A stretch of DNA of 64,000 bases. Origin: Desulforapulum autotrophicum HRM2 (GTDB lineage: Bacteria > Desulfobacterota > Desulfobacteria > Desulfobacterales > Desulfobacteraceae). The notes under the pieces were generated by a model. It ran no database searches. It had not been told where the DNA came from and saw only the letters and a program-made list of their open reading frames with translations. How positions within the stretch are numbered: the stretch's first letter is position 1; each line of letters opens with the position of its first letter. This document shows positions 62,648 to 64,000 of this stretch, one piece after another. The translations under genes were made by a program, and so were the position numbers. The stretch is from contig NC_012108.1 in NCBI RefSeq assembly GCF_000020365.1, positions 1,116,001-1,180,000 of the forward strand, in the 5' to 3' direction.

Positions 62648-63229
62648 ATGGTGACGTATACAGGCATCAACCATCTGGCAATGGCTACGGCAGATATTGA
62701 TATGACCATCCGTTTCTGGCGGGATCTTTTAGGTATGCGCCTTGTGGCAGGCCTTGGCCGTCCAGGCTACCGCCATTATTTTTTTGAGATCTCCCAGCAT
62801 GACATGATCGCCTTTTTTGAATGGCCACAGGTCGAGAAAATTCCTGAAAAAGACCATGGTGCTCCAGTTAAAACACCGTTGGCATTTGACCACGTTTCCG
62901 TGGGGGTTGAATCCCAGGAGGACCTCTGGCAGTTAAAGCAGAAACTTGAGACTGCCGGGTTCTGGGTCTCAGAGGTGATAGACCACGGTTTTATCCATTC
63001 CATCTACTCGTTTGATCCCAACCATATTCCCATTGAGTTCAGCTGTAACGTCCCAGGGATGGATCTTCGTAGACATCCGATCATGGCAGATACCAGGCCG
63101 TCTGCCCTGGGTAGTGAAGGCGCTGAACCCCAGGCGGGCCGGTGGCCTGAAGTTAAACAACCCGTCCCGGTGTCGGAGAGAACGATTTATCCTGGAGAGG
63201 GCTTCATCCTTGGGAAAGGAAAATCATGA
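62648..63229 (+). CDS. VOC-superfamily (glyoxalase-like) protein
   Basis: The 193-residue protein is a single VOC domain. Paired beta-alpha-beta-beta-beta units are visible: GINHLAMATADIDMTIRFWR with first metal ligand His, then HYFFEISQHDMIAFFEW, FDHVSVGVES and HSIYSFDPNHIPIEFS, where the last Glu is the fourth ligand. It has an extra C-terminal tail of about 45 residues. Alternate start at 62624 lacks support. Function could be glyoxalase, dioxygenase or epimerase. Confidence 0.8.
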   Translation: MVTYTGINHLAMATADIDMTIRFWRDLLGMRLVAGLGRPGYRHYFFEISQHDMIAFFEWPQVEKIPEKDHGAPVKTPLAFDHVSVGVESQEDLWQLKQKLETAGFWVSEVIDHGFIHSIYSFDPNHIPIEFSCNVPGMDLRRHPIMADTRPSALGSEGAEPQAGRWPEVKQPVPVSERTIYPGEGFILGKGKS

Positions 63230-64000
63230 TATTGATGGTTAGATTTCGAAAAGCCATGTTCTTTTTGGGGGCGGTGGTTTTTCTATCGTGTATGCTGCCT
63301 GCCGTTTCCCGGGCAGAGGTTCAAGACAACCTCAGTCAATGTGCCGCCATTGAGGACGATCTGCTCCGCCTTCAATGCTACGATGGGATGGCCAACAGAG
63401 GGTCAGCATCCGTGGAAAAGGCTGAACCTGTGAACAAGCTCGACACCTGTGTGGCTCCTGTGGCAAAGCCCTCCTATCTCTCCCGGTTGTGGGAGCTTGA
63501 CAGGGATCAGTCCCGGGGTGAATTTGCCATCCGGATGCATCGTTCCAACTATATCCTTCCTTTTTCCTTTAACTTTTCCCCCAATGAGGATCCCATCAAG
63601 GATGGTTTTCCCGGCAGGAAGGTGCAAAAGTCCGAGGCCACGTTTCAATTGAGCTTTAAGACCAAACTCTGGGAGGATATTGGGGGAAAGAATAATGTGG
63701 ATCTGTGGCTCGGGTACACCCAGCGTTCATTCTGGCAGGTCTACAATGTTGACCAATCTTCCCCGTTTCGCGAAACCAATTATGAGCCTGAGCTGCTTTT
63801 AAACCTGCCCATGGAGCTGAATGTTCTGGGAATGACCCTTCGAACAATCAATTTTGGGATGAACCACCAGTCCAACGGAAGGGCCGAATCTTTGTCCCGG
63901 AGCTGGAACAGGATTGTTGCCAATTTTGGATTTGAACGTAAAGGTCTTTTTTCCACCCACGACAGCCTGGTCGTTGAACTTAAATCCTGGTACCGGATTC
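63226..64000 (+). CDS. pldA: Outer membrane phospholipase A1, 5' part
   Basis: The gene starts at an ATG overlapping the previous stop (ATGA) and runs off the window. It has a signal peptide (MFFLGAVVFLSCMLPAVSRA) and a Cys-rich leader (QCAAIEDDLLRLQCYDGMAN) before the beta-barrel. The active-site motif NHQSNGRAESLSRSWNR at residues about 213-229 has His214, Ser216 and Asn, matching PldA. The barrel opening DLWLGYTQRSFWQVYN is also typical. PldA hydrolyses phospholipids in the outer leaflet and needs Ca2+ and dimerisation. Confidence 0.93.
   Translation, partial: MILMVRFRKAMFFLGAVVFLSCMLPAVSRAEVQDNLSQCAAIEDDLLRLQCYDGMANRGSASVEKAEPVNKLDTCVAPVAKPSYLSRLWELDRDQSRGEFAIRMHRSNYILPFSFNFSPNEDPIKDGFPGRKVQKSEATFQLSFKTKLWEDIGGKNNVDLWLGYTQRSFWQVYNVDQSSPFRETNYEPELLLNLPMELNVLGMTLRTINFGMNHQSNGRAESLSRSWNRIVANFGFERKGLFSTHDSLVVELKSWYRI

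Noticed and set aside
2-64000. Phage or conjugative element, tRNA or rRNA
   Set aside because: No integrase, capsid, relaxase, tRNA-like cloverleaf or rRNA segments were noticed on reading both strands.

Overview
The window looks like chromosomal DNA of a strictly anaerobic, metabolically versatile deltaproteobacterium, most likely a Desulfobacteraceae sulfate reducer of the Desulfobacterium type. That is an inference from gene content: nitrogen-fixation accessories, many acyl-CoA enzymes, a B12-dependent fused isobutyryl-CoA mutase, NhaD, sigma-54 circuitry, and small Cys-rich proteins. No sulfate-reduction gene, rRNA, tRNA, transposase gene or CRISPR array was seen. Genes of both strands alternate in short operons.

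Region 1 (1-10.2 kb) is a nitrogen-fixation support island. It holds the 3' part of a homocitrate synthase (nifV), draT-draG (reversible ADP-ribosylation of nitrogenase reductase), a Nif11-family small protein and modABC (molybdate uptake). GG-N10-GC sigma-54-like sites precede draT and nif11. Interposed are a ParDE-type toxin-antitoxin pair next to a Fic-protein remnant, an ArgP/LysE regulator-exporter pair and galT.

Region 2 (10.2-18.5 kb) has a GNAT enzyme and an FAD/NAD(P) oxidoreductase divergent from a PAS-sigma54 activator. A -24/-12 site and GTTAA/TTAAC palindromes lie between the last two. Next come an NhaD Na+/H+ antiporter carrying an internal PAS domain and several small conserved proteins.

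Region 3 (18.5-38.1 kb) is a branched-chain/short-chain acyl-CoA degradation locus built around a divergent TetR-type promoter with two matching operators. The minus-strand arm encodes acyl-CoA dehydrogenase, acyl-CoA ligase, two enoyl-CoA hydratases, a carboxyltransferase, an HMG-CoA-lyase-like enzyme, a cupin regulator and acetoacetyl-CoA synthetase. The plus-strand arm encodes TetR, IcmF, thiolase, 3-hydroxyacyl-CoA dehydrogenase, an M24 peptidase-like protein and an MFS transporter. Together they can take isovaleryl/isobutyryl-type acyl-CoAs to acetyl-CoA, but no biotin carboxylase subunit is present here.

Region 4 (38.2-44.8 kb) contains a reductive aldehyde/electrophile detoxification regulon: a TetR-yqhD-curA-like operon and a separate Old Yellow Enzyme gene. 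The two promoters carry the same 15-bp operator within TTGACA-N17-TATNTT. A kinase-like protein, a DUF3124 protein and a glutaredoxin flank it.

Region 5 (44.8-64 kb) is mixed housekeeping and signalling: metallophosphoesterase, degenerate-receiver Ser/Thr kinase next to a two-component remnant, RsgA, ornithine/lysine decarboxylase, chemoreceptor, AEC transporter, UspA, CorA, a large SLC12-like transporter, a C-terminal J-domain protein, Tpx-FumC, nitroreductase, VOC protein and the start of pldA.

A dispersed, modular intergenic repeat family (near 16.9, 17.3, 21.5, 34.3-34.8 and 48.2-48.6 kb) is the most unusual structural feature. Its CCGGTTAT end often supplies the stop codon of the neighbouring gene, and two copies carry nested hairpin cargo of different sequence.
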